Assembly (NCBI GenBank): GCA_949987705.1
Contig: OX465281.1
Span: forward strand, 144,729,395 to 144,793,394
Direction: 5' to 3'
DNA length: 64,000 bases
Source: Thereva unica
Taxonomy: Eukaryota; Arthropoda; Insecta; Diptera; Therevidae
Below, in pieces: positions 1-10,143 of the stretch. The first letter of the stretch is position 1, and each line of letters opens with the position of its first letter. The translations under genes were made by a program, and so were the position numbers. The notes under the pieces were generated by a model. That model made no database searches, was not told the origin of the DNA, and worked only from the letters and a program-made list of their open reading frames with translations.

Positions 1-1
1 G

Positions 2-1576
2 CTTCTCCGAGCTGGAGGGCTAGAGCTCCGAAAATGGGCCGCGAATCACAACACCATCTTGGAAGAAGTTCCGGCAACCGATCGAGAGGTCTCATTTCCA
101 CTCGCAGTGAATGCAGAAGAAGTCAAAGCTCTTGGCTTGTTATGGAATCCTGCCAGCGATACACTGTCGTACAAGGTCAGCATGGAGTCAGCACCAGAAA
201 TATATACAAAACGGAAAATATTGTCCGAGATTGCGAAGCTGTTCGACCCCATCGGCTGGCTTACACCAGTAACTATTAACGCCAAAATTTTAATACAAAG
301 TCTTTGGCTAACAAAGCTCGACTGGGATGAAACAGTCCCGATCAACATCGATCAACAATGGCGAAGGTTCCGAGCAGACCTCCAAGTCATCCAAACTATT
401 CAAATCCCGCGATGGATTGAAGCTCACAACAAAATCCAGAACATCGAAATCCATGGATTTTGCGACGCATCCATCAAAGCATATGCAGCAGCCGTATACA
501 TTCGGACACAGGACGAAGACGGCAACTGCCATTGTCACTTAATCGCTGCTAAAAGCAAAGTGGCACCCATCAAGACCATCTCCCTACCAAAGCTAGAGTT
601 ATGCGGGGCGCACTTATTGGCCAAACTACTGGCACAAGTGAAGGATGACATGAAATTCGAGCAGGTATCAACACACGCTTGGACTGACTCTACAATTGTC
701 ATCGCATGGCTAAGAAAGCACCCATCATCATGGGAAACATTTGTGGCGAACAGGGTCTCACAAATACATCAGCTGCTAGACCAAGGTAGCTGGAATCATG
801 TTAGAACAGAAGACAACCCTGCCGACTGCGCCATAAGAGGACTATCACCGAGTGAATTGAAACCACATAAGTTATGGTGGACAGGCCCTCATTGGCTCCA
901 ACAGACAAAGGAGCACTGGCCCAAACAGAAAGAAATCCAAGATACCACGGTGGGAGTACGAAAAACCACCACCAATCTTCATATCGAAGTAGATCCCTCC
1001 AATCACGATCTGATCAATAAATATTCGTCATTAACGAAACTACTAAGAGTCACAGCATATTGTCTACGGTGGTTAAAAGCATCAAAATCATCATCCAGCC
1101 TTCCTCAGATTAGCTACCTAACTTCAAGAGAAATCCAAGCAGTCCTACAGTGCTAGATAAAAAACGTCCAATCACAGGAGTTTGAAGAAGAAATACGAGC
1201 AATACAGTCAAAACAACCAGTGTCCAGCAAAAGTAAACTCATAAGATTGACACCGTTCCTCGATCAAGAAGGTATTTTAAGAATAGGAGGGCGCATTCAG
1301 AATGCCAATACAACATTCTCCGAGAGCCATCCCATTATCTTGCCAGAAACTAGCCCCCTATCCAAGCTCATCATCGACAATATACATCGCAGGCCATTAC
1401 ATGGGGGTACGCAGCTAATGTTACACACGCTAAGACAAAGGTATTGGATACTGAACGCACGAAACGCAGTAAGAAGTCATAATCAAAATTGTATGCAGTA
1501 TTATAGTCAACCAGCAACGATTCCTAAAGAGAAAATGGCACAATGGCGTTTCCGCCGGAAAACAAAAACATCTTAA
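2..1576 (+). pseudogene. BEL/Pao retrotransposon pol, 3' part (RNase H and integrase zinc-binding region), broken
   Basis: The frame is open from the window edge, so the 5' part (gag, protease, RT palm) lies outside. Visible parts in order: the Pao region after RT (LFDPIGWLTPV), a ribonuclease H-like domain (HGFCDASIKAY, LPKLELCGAHLLA, AWTDSTIVIAWL, NPADCAIRGL), then an integrase H2C2 zinc-binding segment (RPLHGGTQLMLHTLRQRYW). A TAG at 1154-1156 interrupts the same frame. The zinc segment keeps one cysteine (NCMQ) but has Tyr where the second Cys is expected. The frame ends at 1576 with no DDE integrase core, so the copy is internally deleted directly before the 3' LTR. Family assignment is secure; activity is excluded by the stop and the missing core. 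Confidence 0.9.
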
Positions 1577-1628
1577 TCGGCTTCCTCGAAACACTTCTTT
1601 GAAGCTTAACGCTTCAAGGCGGGGAGAA

Positions 1629-3030
1629 TGTTCCGGCGACACCAAAATAAAAGCCCACCTGAAAAAAAAGCCAAAACAAACCCTGAAAACGAAATAATAA
1701 AAAAAAGGATAAATAAATAAAAACGCCAAATTTTCAATATCTTTTACTTTTATTGAATAAACAAACTACATAAATCTACAAAAATATACAAACAAAAACA
1801 CTCAAGTTCAAGGACAGCACTACACAAAAAAACAACAATTCATACCTGAAAATATAAAAAGGGTTATTAGAATACAAAATATTAAATCTACAAGTACTTA
1901 CCTTTTTTTAGAAGTTGAAAAGGCGCTGAAAAATCAACAAGAAAATTCATCCCACGAAAACGCAAAAAGCCGTCGGCAAATCACAAGTCTGTAAACAAAA
2001 AAGATTAATAAAAATTGCAAACAGGTTCCACAAAAAATACTTACCTGTCAACCCCAATATAATAATCGCGGGATCCTCCTCGCTCATCCCCCACTAGAAA
2101 CCTAAAAATATAACTAAAATTAATATATAAATATTCGAAAAACAAAGAAAAACACTTACCATGTAAAAAGGCCTCCATTTGACAGCCGTAAGATAAACAA
2201 GAACAGCTGATCGGACATCGCACGCCGATCTAGTACATAAACCCGAAATTATGTACTTCGAGAACGAAGCCCCCTACTACAGAATAGCCTCAACCATTAT
2301 TCAAAGAGAAATAAATACCGACGCACAGACGGCGTTAAATCAGATTGCTTTTAATCTTTCTAGAGTCTTGAACTAGAAGATAAAATCTGTATTGAGGTTT
2401 TAGCAATAAAGCAATTTCAAAGCCTAAGTATCGAACTTAGCATTTTGGAAAGACAGAATTGAGGTCTTTTCCCAGTAAAGCCCGAATTAAAGACAGTTTT
2501 GAAGTCTTTAATACAGCAGTAACTTAATCACCAAAATTGATTTCAGCAGTTACTCTAACCAACCACAGAGGGACGAATTTGCGAAGAAACAAGGCAAAAC
2601 AGTCCAGCAAGCCACAACCAGGGCAGCAAGCAGCAACCAGGCAGCAAACAGCAATCAAATCCCAAGCGATTCTCAAGAAACGAAACCAGAGTGCAGCAAC
2701 ACAAAGGTTATTCCTGGCTGTTCTAATTGCAGAACACATCAGGCGAAACATCGATCGTCATCTGACAGATAGGTGGCGTTATCAATTAAACTATCAGAGC
2801 AAGCAATATTTTGGTAATTCTTATTTACAAACAAATAAAGAATAATTTACGAATTTTCAAGTACTAAATCACGAATTAATAACGAATTTAAGATTGAATT
2901 GAAATATTTTGGCAATTTGTTGAATTTTTATTGAATTTATATTTAAGAAAATCTAATAATTAATTGCGAATAAATAGTAATTTGGTTATTGGAAAAAGTT
3001 ATTGCTAATTCTGAACAGGGTGGGTTGAAA
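1629..3030 (+). repeat. Probable 3' LTR of the BEL/Pao element (end not fixed)
   Basis: A purine-rich tract (GGCGGGGAGAA) at about 1618-1628 is followed by TGTTCCGG, the usual order for a polypurine tract and LTR start in BEL elements. An AATAAA lies at about 2405. No 5' LTR is present to compare, so the 3' boundary could be anywhere from about 2560 to 3030. I see no credible gene here; short frames at 2041-2223 and 2524-2845 look random. Confidence 0.5.
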
Positions 3031-3051
3031 ATTTATTTATTTATTTTTATT

Positions 3052-4678
3052 AACTTCCCAGTATAGGAAGTTATTGTAATCGGTCCGAAAATCGAAATCA
3101 AAATTTTCAACGTATTTTCATTTTTCAAGGTCTCAAGAGCATTTTAAGCAAAAATTTGCGTGGGATTATGTGTGTGTGTGTGCGTACGTATGTGGTCATT
3201 TTTTCCTGCACGATATCGCGCGAACGAAAAAAGCTAACGACTTCGTTGAGGTGTCGTTCGAAGCGTATTAACGGAAATATGATCTGAAAAGATTTTTATA
3301 AAATTTGGTCATGCCGTTTTTTGGTTTAAACGACAGAAGTGATTTTTGTATCTGCACTATATCAGCCGAACCACAAAAGATATCGACTTACCTAAGGTGC
3401 CGTTCGAAGCGTATTAGCGACAATATAATCTGAAAAGATTTTTATAATATTCGTGTTTTGGTTTAAGCGACGTAAGTGATTTTTGTACCTGCACGATATC
3501 GCGCGAGACATAAATGATATCGACTTAGTTGAGGAGCCTGTTCGAAGAATATTAATCAAAATATGATCTGAAAAGATTTTCATAATATTCGGTCGAACCG
3601 TTTTTTGTTTAAACGACGTTCGTGATTTTTGTACCTACACGATACCGCACGAACTAAAAACTATGACTTCTTTGAGGTGGCGAAAGAAGAATAATAACGA
3701 AAAAATGCATTGAAAAAAATTTCTTTGCATTCGGTCGGGCCTTTTTTGATTAAATGGAAAAACTTCGGATAAATATCAGAAAGACCTTAAATTGATAAGT
3801 TTTGGTAATATCTAATAAACTCGATTTAATGAGACCCGTTCTAAACGAAGTGATCTTTTTTGGATTCTGCACAGCGAGATCCTTCCAACAAAACATCACT
3901 TGTCTCAATCCGACAACCTTTAAAAATAGTGCAAAAATTTCGTTACCCTTTACAAACATGACGAATTTTTCAAACTTTGGATCAACACTTTTTTGACAGG
4001 GAATTGTTTTCTAGCCGTGATACAGTTTCAGGAAATTGCGGTTCATCCCGGGAATTTCAGTTGTTACCAAAAAATGTTCTTTTTGTTCAAGTCTGACAAG
4101 TACTATATTCGGAAAGCTTTGGAGTTTCCAAATGAAGTCATTCTGTTTCCAGTTTATTAGCGGCGCTTTACCCCCCTCAATACGAATTCGAACACCCGCT
4201 TTAGGGTAGCAAACGAAGTACGAAGAAAATGTTTGTTTACTAACGTTCAGGAAAAACAAATTCTCTTGAAAATTTTGTTAGATAAACCACTATTATAGTT
4301 ATTTGAACTAGGTTCTCTCAAGATTACTTTGTCACCAGCTCTGGTACTAGTCTAATTCACACTACTACAGTACACAGCCAGAAGTGCTAAGTGCAAAATA
4401 TGCGTTTCGAGAAAATCACTTTTGCCGGTCTAATAACTCAGCAACCACAGCTCAGATTAAGATAAGAACTATAGCAATGATTAGGAATAAAATACTGAAT
4501 ACAAAAATGCAAAAAACTCAAAATCGTCAAATTTGCACTTAAGCATTTCTGGCTTTTTACTGTAGACTAGTGCTAATCGTATCACTATTTTGTTAGAAGA
4601 CAGTTTATTCCATCTACGTTCATCATACTGGGAAGTTAATCATGTGGGCCGAAGTGGTCAAACCCACATCCCAACTAG
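3052..4678 (+). mobile_element. Helentron-like non-autonomous element (HINE/DINE type), copy 1
   Basis: It starts AACTTCCCAGTAT. An inverted copy, ATACTGGGAAGTT, lies subterminally at about 4625-4637. After it comes a stem-loop (ATGTGGG paired with CCCACAT) and the terminus CCCAACTAG. It is flanked by T on each side, inside a (TTTA)n tract. A second, inverted copy at 37594-38871 shares both ends, which fixes the boundaries. The 5' half carries about four tandem units of 136-147 bp. This architecture (subterminal inverted repeat, central tandem repeats, 3' hairpin, T/T target) matches Helentron-associated elements such as DINE-1. No coding capacity is evident; the 3750-4259 frames are non-conserved. 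Confidence 0.75.
3190..3760 (+). repeat. Central tandem repeats of HINE copy 1 (~140-bp period)
   Basis: Marker strings such as CGATATCGCGCGAAC recur near 3211, 3358, 3494 and 3640, giving spacings of about 147, 136 and 146 bp. Each unit repeats the order 'ACGATATCGCGC', 'GTTCGAAG..TATTA', 'ATCTGAAAAGATTTT' and 'GTGATTTTTGTACCTGCAC'. Divergence between units is visible by eye. The same array, with about three units, is present in the inverted copy at 38400-38710. Confidence 0.85.
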
Positions 4679-4680
4679 TT

Positions 4681-5583
4681 TTATTTATTTATTTATTATA
4701 CATTTATTGGGGCAGTACACAAGAACTACATCTTTTAAAGTACAGAACAAACGGCAAAAAAATTGAAATCTTAAAAAAATAACTTAAACTAGCCTTAAAT
4801 AAATAATATTGAAGTGAAAATAAAAAGATAAGAAAATTATAGGGGATAGATAAGAGGAGTAGATAGGGGCAAAAAATAGAACGGAAATAAAAAGAACTAA
4901 AGAAAATGTGAGGAAGAGGAAGAGAGAAAACTAGATGCTTGCTTTCTTAAAGCTGCTGCTATGCCTATCCTTTTTATTGTGTCAGGAAGGCAATTCCAAA
5001 GTCTAATTGTATACACAAAGAAGGAGCTCAGGGTCTGTAAAGGAGCTAGGAAATCGGAGAGGTATACAGGACTTTTAGCATAAAATGCTTCATGTAAGAG
5101 GACCAGTGCCATGATGTCAAGAAGACGAAAAATGTCATGACCTAGTAAAGAATGTTGTATGCCAGACACATGATCCGAGCGTCTTAAGTGGGAAATATAC
5201 CGTAGACAATCATTAAATGCTACCTTAAGACATTGACGACAGGATGAGTCAAAAGAAATGTAAACAAGGGCACCATAAAGTAATTGTGGCACCAGGAGAC
5301 TTTTAACTAACTTGGCACGAATGGATTGTGGTAAGAGATTAACTTAGAGCCAAAGTTTAAGCAATGTACCATAGATGTTGGAGAGTATAAGTGAGACATT
5401 ATCGCAGCAGGATAGTCTGTCATTGATAATAATACCGAGATTATTGACACATTCAACAAAGGGAAGAGGAATATTATCAAGGACAATATTTGGAATATTG
5501 TCCAGGGACCTATTGGGACGTTTAAGGATGAGTGCTTTGGACTTATTAGGATTTAATTTGAGAAAATTGGAAGAACTCCACTC
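4681..5583 (-). pseudogene. Jockey-superfamily LINE, 3' part of reverse transcriptase ORF and tail
   Basis: Read on the minus strand, this holds the segment after the RT catalytic core: SSSNFLKLNPNKSKALIL (thumb region) and then a C-terminal region (LYGALVYISFD, YTIRLWNCLPDTIKR) typical of jockey/CR1-like ORF2 ends. It finishes in an (AAAT)n tail at about 4681-4700. HINE copy 1 sits in that tail. The other half of the same ORF lies at 6062-6722, separated by a SINE. Stops and frame changes mark it as dead. The exact clade is not resolved. Confidence 0.75.
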
Positions 5584-6040
5584 TTTTTTTTATGTGATAG
5601 ACTAGAGGCTTAGGGGAAGCCCCTTTGTACTGTTCGACAATCTATATTTTTCATATAGAATGTCGAACAGCAGCTCTAGCCGGAAGATAGAGAGAGATAG
5701 AAGTAGGAAGGAGCAGCCACAACCTAGCCGCGATATTTTACTCCAACCATTTCGCGACTCTGGCATCGGGGCATTTGAGAAACAACTCGCTGGAGTGTTA
5801 TGCCTCTTGAAACGAGTTGAATCTAATCAGCCAACCGATGACATGCACTTGGTGGAGCGGGGAAGGACTAGCGAAGGCTATGACAGGGGAATCAGGAGTG
5901 TAAAGAGGGGAGAAGAAAGAAGGAAAGTTATGTGGGTGGGAAAGTGGAAAAGCCAAAGGACCGTGGGGCTGGCCGGGATTCGAACCCGGGACCTTTGGGA
6001 TGGCAGTCAGGCGCCTTACCCCTAGACTACCGAGGCCCCC
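5584..6040 (-). mobile_element. tRNA-derived SINE inserted in LINE ORF2
   Basis: On the minus strand the element begins GGGGGCCTCGGTAGTCTAGG and contains a tRNA-like head with an A-box-like stretch (GTAGTCTAGGGGTAA) and a clear B box (GGTTCGAATCC). After an unrelated body it ends in CTATCACAT plus an A-run (5584-5591 as T on the plus strand). Near the tail is a hairpin: TGTTCGACA and TGTCGAACA flank a short loop at about 5628-5666. The last ~45 nt (AGTACAAAGGG, CCTAAGC, CTATCACATAAAA) match the 3' end of the LINE family at 13073-16064 and 35051-35485, indicating a shared LINE tail. Confidence 0.85.
5963..6040 (-). ncRNA. tRNA-like head of the SINE (internal Pol III promoter)
   Basis: The T arm is perfect (CCGGG, loop TTCGAAT, CCCGG) and the D-arm/A-box region is recognisable. 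The anticodon stem does not pair and the acceptor stem fits only in part (GGGGC with GCCCC). It is therefore the promoter head of a SINE and not a functional tRNA gene. Confidence 0.8.
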
Positions 6041-6061
6041 AACTTCATTAAGTACCCCAGA

Positions 6062-6722
6062 ATTTATTTGGGACAGAATATCGTTAAGATTTGAGATGCA
6101 AGATCTGATTTCACTAGGAGGACACGAGGTGTACAACTGAAGATCATCAGCATATAGATGAAATGAGCAGCGTTGAATAACGGAGGATACATCGTTGACA
6201 TACAGGGAGAAAAGGAGAGGACTGAGAATTGAGCCTTGTGGAACTCCTACAAGTACTGGTAGCAAAGAAGACGCAACCCCGTTATGTTGAACACACTGTA
6301 ACCTATTAGACAGAAGGGGGGAGAAAAGTCTGATGGCAGAAGAAGAAAAATTATAGAATGTCCTAAGTTTGGAAAGCAAACACGAGTGAGATACAGAGTC
6401 AAACGCTTTGGAGAAATCAAGAAGAACAAGTAATCCTACATCACCCTGTTCGAGGACTGAACGAAGATCTGAAGTTACCTTCAATACAGCAGTTTCGCAG
6501 CTATGGTTGACATCCATTTTTATTAGGGAATGAGGAGCGCCAGTGCTTTTATGAAGGAGGAATACAATTTTTCGAATTAACATTGCGTGTGTACACTGGG
6601 TCTTTGAAGGAACAGTTAAAATTTGAAACTCAAATTTTCCTCTCAGGAATAGAAGGCGAGCTTCACCTACCTCCCCAATGCTTTTAAACATACATATGAC
6701 TTTGGCAACTTGTTGGCTATAA
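6062..6722 (-). pseudogene. Jockey-superfamily LINE, RT core segment
   Basis: Minus-strand RT motifs are clear: LLLDFSKAFDSVSHSCLL (motif A Asp), GVPQGSILSPLLFSLYVND (motif B) and LYADDLQLYTS (motif C, YADD). The frame begins near 6691 with no endonuclease upstream, so the copy is 5'-truncated. It runs straight into the SINE, where the reading frame continues by chance into GGLGSLG. Together with 4681-5583 it is one LINE fragment split by the SINE. Confidence 0.85.
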
Positions 6723-7032
6723 GAGTAGACACTTCATTAAGTACCCCAGATTTTTTTCAGATATTTTGATAGCCGAGAAAACTTTGAAAACCCGGCTGTT
6801 CCCTAAAAGACACAGTGTATACACCATTACTCGGAAAATATAGTGTACACACGCAGGGTTAAACTGTAAATAAAAATGTAAAATCAAGCAAAAAAGCAAT
6901 TTTCAACAAAAAAAAAACACTAAAAAACCGCTAACAATGTTTCCCCGCTAAAAAACCGCAGCAGGCTTCAAAAACCACTAAATTTAGCGGGAAAACCGCC
7001 AATATGGAAACACTGAAACGTCAACAATCTAA
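6723..7032. other. AT-rich spacer, no gene recognised
   Basis: Contains an exact 20-bp second copy (6730-6749) of the sequence next to the SINE head at 6042-6061, and a small inverted repeat (AGTGTATACAC near 6812, GTGTACAC near 6842). No coding potential or known repeat is visible otherwise. Confidence 0.5.
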
Positions 7033-7262
7033 TGCCGGGTTTCCACCAAACAGACAAAATAAGAAACAGAAACAAAAACTGTTTTTGCCAACAAAAAAGT
7101 CAATGTTTTATAAAAATCTAACGAGTTTGAAAACATTTTCGTCGGAGAATAGTGTTTTTATAAACAAAACACTGTCGCATCTCGAGTGGGTAAATCAAAA
7201 CAAACAAAAATTTAAAACACAAAACAGTTTTTTAAAACTGTCTGTTTGGTGGAAACCCAGCA
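7033..7262. mobile_element. MITE with ~23-bp terminal inverted repeats
   Basis: The termini GGGTTTCCACCAAACAGAC (left, from 7037) and its reverse complement (right, to 7258) are perfect over 19 bp and extend to about 23 bp with one mismatch. The interior is AT-rich. The 96-codon frame across it (7004-7294) is a by-product. I could not fix a target-site duplication, so the superfamily is open. Confidence 0.8.
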
Positions 7263-7547
7263 ATCACAGTAAGCAAAAATTTCGTAGTTTTTAGTAGAAA
7301 TTGCAACAAATTATTTCTGTAGCAAATGTGCAAAACACAAAACCCTTAAAATAAAAAAATGTATAGAAAGGGGCGTTTTTCATTCATATTTTGTTATCCG
7401 TGAAAAATGCTCCTAGCGATACCTGGTCGTGATAGGAGGAGTTAAATGATTTGATAGGAGCAGTTAAATGAAGCTTTCTCCGAGCTTTTAAACATTTTTA
7501 AGAGCTTTGCGCAGAATGTCACGACGTTTGAAAAAATCGATACGTTC

Positions 7548-7636
7548 CTCAAGGGCTTTTAGATGAAAGGGGAAGTGGAGATGAAGCGCTTCATCATCTC
7601 CACTTCCCCGTTCATCTAAAAAGCTCGTGAGGAACC
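7548..7636. repeat. Strong palindrome with ~40-bp arms
   Basis: Arms GGGGAAGTGGAGATGA and TCATCTCCACTTCCCC surround a tiny centre (AGCGCT). Pairing extends outward through AGATGAA/TTCATCT and CTTTT/AAAAG to TTCCTC/GAGGAA. The perfect inner pairing suggests a recent or maintained hairpin. Confidence 0.8.
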
Positions 7637-8092
7637 CAGTGGGAAAAATTGGGGGCGATGCACAGGGGAGCTTTCTTGGAGCACTCTCAAGGGAGCTCTC
7701 CTGAGGTTTTCATAAATTTAATAGAAAAAAATAGCCAATAGCCCAGCCCGGCTCTCGTTCGATACGGAGGACAAGAAGCTTTGGAAATGGTTAAAATTTA
7801 GCTGGAGGACTGCTTTGGTAAAGCCACTCTCGGGGTTGGAAAGAAAAAAAGCAATTGCAAAAGATGAACAAAATAAAAGCTTTCGATACCACAGGCGCCC
7901 ATGAATATTTCTTTTTTAAAAAGCTTTTTTATAATGCTCCTAGAACTCTTTTGAGGAGCATAAAAACGTATGCTCCCCTGCAATGTTAAAAAGTATATGG
8001 AACTGGTATGGGAACGGGAGCGCTGTAAGCTATTTTTGGAGTGCTCAAAGATGGCTATTGGAGCACTCCATTTCCCGCTGGGAACGTAAGTA
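7633..8092. mobile_element. Possible MITE with imperfect inverted ends
   Basis: The left end GAACCCAGTGGGAAA and right end TTTCCCGCTGGGAACG are imperfect reverse complements. The interior has repeated GGAGCACTC / GAGTGCTC blocks in both orientations. No target duplication is evident. It overlaps the right edge of the palindrome at 7548-7636. Confidence 0.4.
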
Positions 8093-8690
8093 GGAACTTC
8101 CAGTCTAACCACCGACTTTTGAGTCTCGTAACCCTTGTTTGCGTTGCTCCATCTGTATTGTATATTAAGTAGTCTGTGCTTACATATATTCAATTCCCTT
8201 TTACCCAATTATCAATTTACTGAGCTAATGAGCGGATGTGCTTTACTTCAGGACATCGATACATTCCAGAAATTCACATAAGCGCTGTCAAACAGTTTTA
8301 ACAAAGCGTGGTTTCCACGCCTCCTCAGTGAAGCAACCCCTATACAGATACGATAATATACAGTAGATATAAATGATGAAACCAGGAAGTTTATACCACG
8401 AGTGTTTCTGTAGGAGTAAAAGTGCAGCAGGCTTTCTCTAAAAGGGGACTTTATTGGGAGTAGTTTTCTCTACTTTTCGGTAATGTATGCTGAATATAGA
8501 AAATTTATTAGTTTTAGTGATTCTTCTTTTGTTGGGTCCAATAAGACTACATTCCAAGTTCAAAAAGGTAAAATACTGCTGATTGTAAAATTAATGTTGA
8601 AAACTTAAATACGGTTAAATTATGTGGAAAAGCTAATGTTTAAAAAATGACTTTTAATGTGAAAGAATAAGCTTTGGAGACATCAAATTA
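8093..8690. other. Intergenic, nothing recognised
   Basis: I found no conserved frame, repeat arm or motif in this AT-rich stretch. Confidence 0.5.
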
Positions 8691-9171
8691 GGGGCCATCC
8701 ATGAATTACGTCACACGAATTTCATGATTTTTTGACCCCCCCCCCCGTCCTTGTCACAGCTGGTCACATTTGGGAGACCCCCCCTCCCTAGTGTGACATC
8801 ACATATTGTGCAATTTTGCATCTAGAAGTTATTAAACTAAAACAGCAGTTCCGAAATTAAATATATTTCTGTTTAAATTATTTTTTAATAAAATTAACAT
8901 AAAATGAACAACAAAGAGACGCTCTGTAGGATAGAAAAATAATACACAGATCACACAACCGCCATTGCGCGTGTGCCTGTCACCAGCTTTAACGCGAGTT
9001 TTTCGGAACGTATCCTTCGCGTAATGAGCAGTATTACTATATTTAGATATATTAGATTTTGAAATGTAACGTAACAAAATTTAAGACCCCCCCACCCCAT
9101 GTCACACAATGTCACACTTCGCCGACCTCCTCCCTCCCCACTAACGTGTGACGTAATTTATGGATGGCCCC
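8691..9171. mobile_element. MITE, PIF/Harbinger-like (TTA target duplication)
   Basis: The ends are GGGGCCATCCATGAATTACG and its near-perfect inverse at 9143-9171, flanked on both sides by TTA. A 3-bp TTA duplication is the usual PIF/Harbinger target. C-rich blocks (CCCCCCC) lie just inside each end. There is no transposase; the interior frame is not conserved. Superfamily assignment rests on the duplication only. Confidence 0.75.
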
Positions 9172-9915
9172 TTACCCATAGCGAGCATTCCATTAAGCAA
9201 TAGAGATTTTTCGATTTTATAATGTTATAGTGAATATATATTGAAATGGTAATGAAAGGATCCGTATATGTAGCTAAACCCGTTGAAGAACTGACGGTGT
9301 TTCAAGGCGCTCGGACCTGTAGCTTCCAAGGGAATATGAATATTTCTGCAAAATGGATTCATATATGTACATTATTTTCATCTTATTGTTATAACTTATA
9401 TATTAAAATTGTGATATACATACATATGTACATAATGTTTAACAAAATGAAAAAAATTTGATTTGAACAATTAAGAATAGAATAAAAAGAAGAATTTCGA
9501 AACTCAAGTCTTATTACGTTTTACTGATGAAAACTTACAATTATGAACTCAATTACTCCTATAAGCATAATTTTATGCTAATAACCGCTTATTACTACTA
9601 CGTCCAAAACATGTAAAACCCGTTCCTAAAATAATCAAATCAATTGAAAATGGAGTGATCAGTAATTTCTAAGTAAATGCCACTCTGCTTAAGTATGAAT
9701 ACATTATCGTGATGCTTACCCGTTATCCTGTAAAAAGGACCAGGTATAGTACCATTATAAAAAAATTGAAGCAAACGAACAATAAATAAGAAAAAAAAAA
9801 TGATTACACACCCTTGAAAAATGTTAAATACGCATTAAAACTCAGGTCACCCGAGGGATGGCAATGAACATAACCCACGTATGGATGTTAAAAGCTATAA
9901 ATCGAGGACGAATTT
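9172..9915. other. Intergenic, nothing recognised
   Basis: AT-rich. A 71-codon frame at 9246-9461 ends in low-complexity sequence and resembles no family I know. Confidence 0.5.
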
Positions 9916-10143
9916 TCACGTTATTGCTCCAAAGTCATTTGTTCTGAAGACTATTATCCTTATACCGTGCCATCGACGTGATTCTACAGCACCACTACCC
10001 CCATGCGTTTCTATTCTGAACCAGTCTTCATAATGGCACCACACAACTGTGGCACCAGCTAAAGCTGTAGTGTAGCTAACAGAATCGATTTTAATGCACC
10101 AATATAAATTCAATGCCTGGCCTAGGGCTGCCTCAGCTAAGTT
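9916..10143 (-). CDS. Candidate terminal exon of an unrecognised gene
   Basis: On the minus strand a pyrimidine-rich tract ending TTTTTATGTTAG sits directly before AACTTAGCTGAGG. This would be a 3' splice site at 10143/10144. The following 76 codons are open to a TGA at 9916-9918, and the composition looks protein-like (many G, W, H and charged residues, e.g. VVWCHYEDWFRIETHGGSG). I do not recognise the family. No upstream exon was identified with confidence; a short minus-strand frame around 10680-10790 (SLSPNAVESWISC) might belong to the same gene. It could be a host exon or a chance frame. Confidence 0.35.
   Translation of the reverse strand, partial: NLAEAALGQALNLYWCIKIDSVSYTTALAGATVVWCHYEDWFRIETHGGSGAVESRRWHGIRIIVFRTNDFGAIT

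Noticed and set aside
3051..4640. TTAA next to both CTTCCCAGTAT inverted repeats, suggesting a piggyBac element
   Set aside because: The inverted copy at 37594-38871 shows that shared sequence extends past the second TTAA to a hairpin and CTAG, so the TTAA is internal on one side.
5963..6040. Genuine tRNA gene
   Set aside because: The anticodon stem does not pair and the sequence continues into a SINE body with LINE-like tail.
7004..7294. 96-codon protein frame
   Set aside because: It is formed by the two arms and interior of the MITE at 7033-7262.
9246..9461. Plus-strand 71-codon frame
   Set aside because: Ends in low-complexity I/Y/M sequence, no splice sites or family resemblance.
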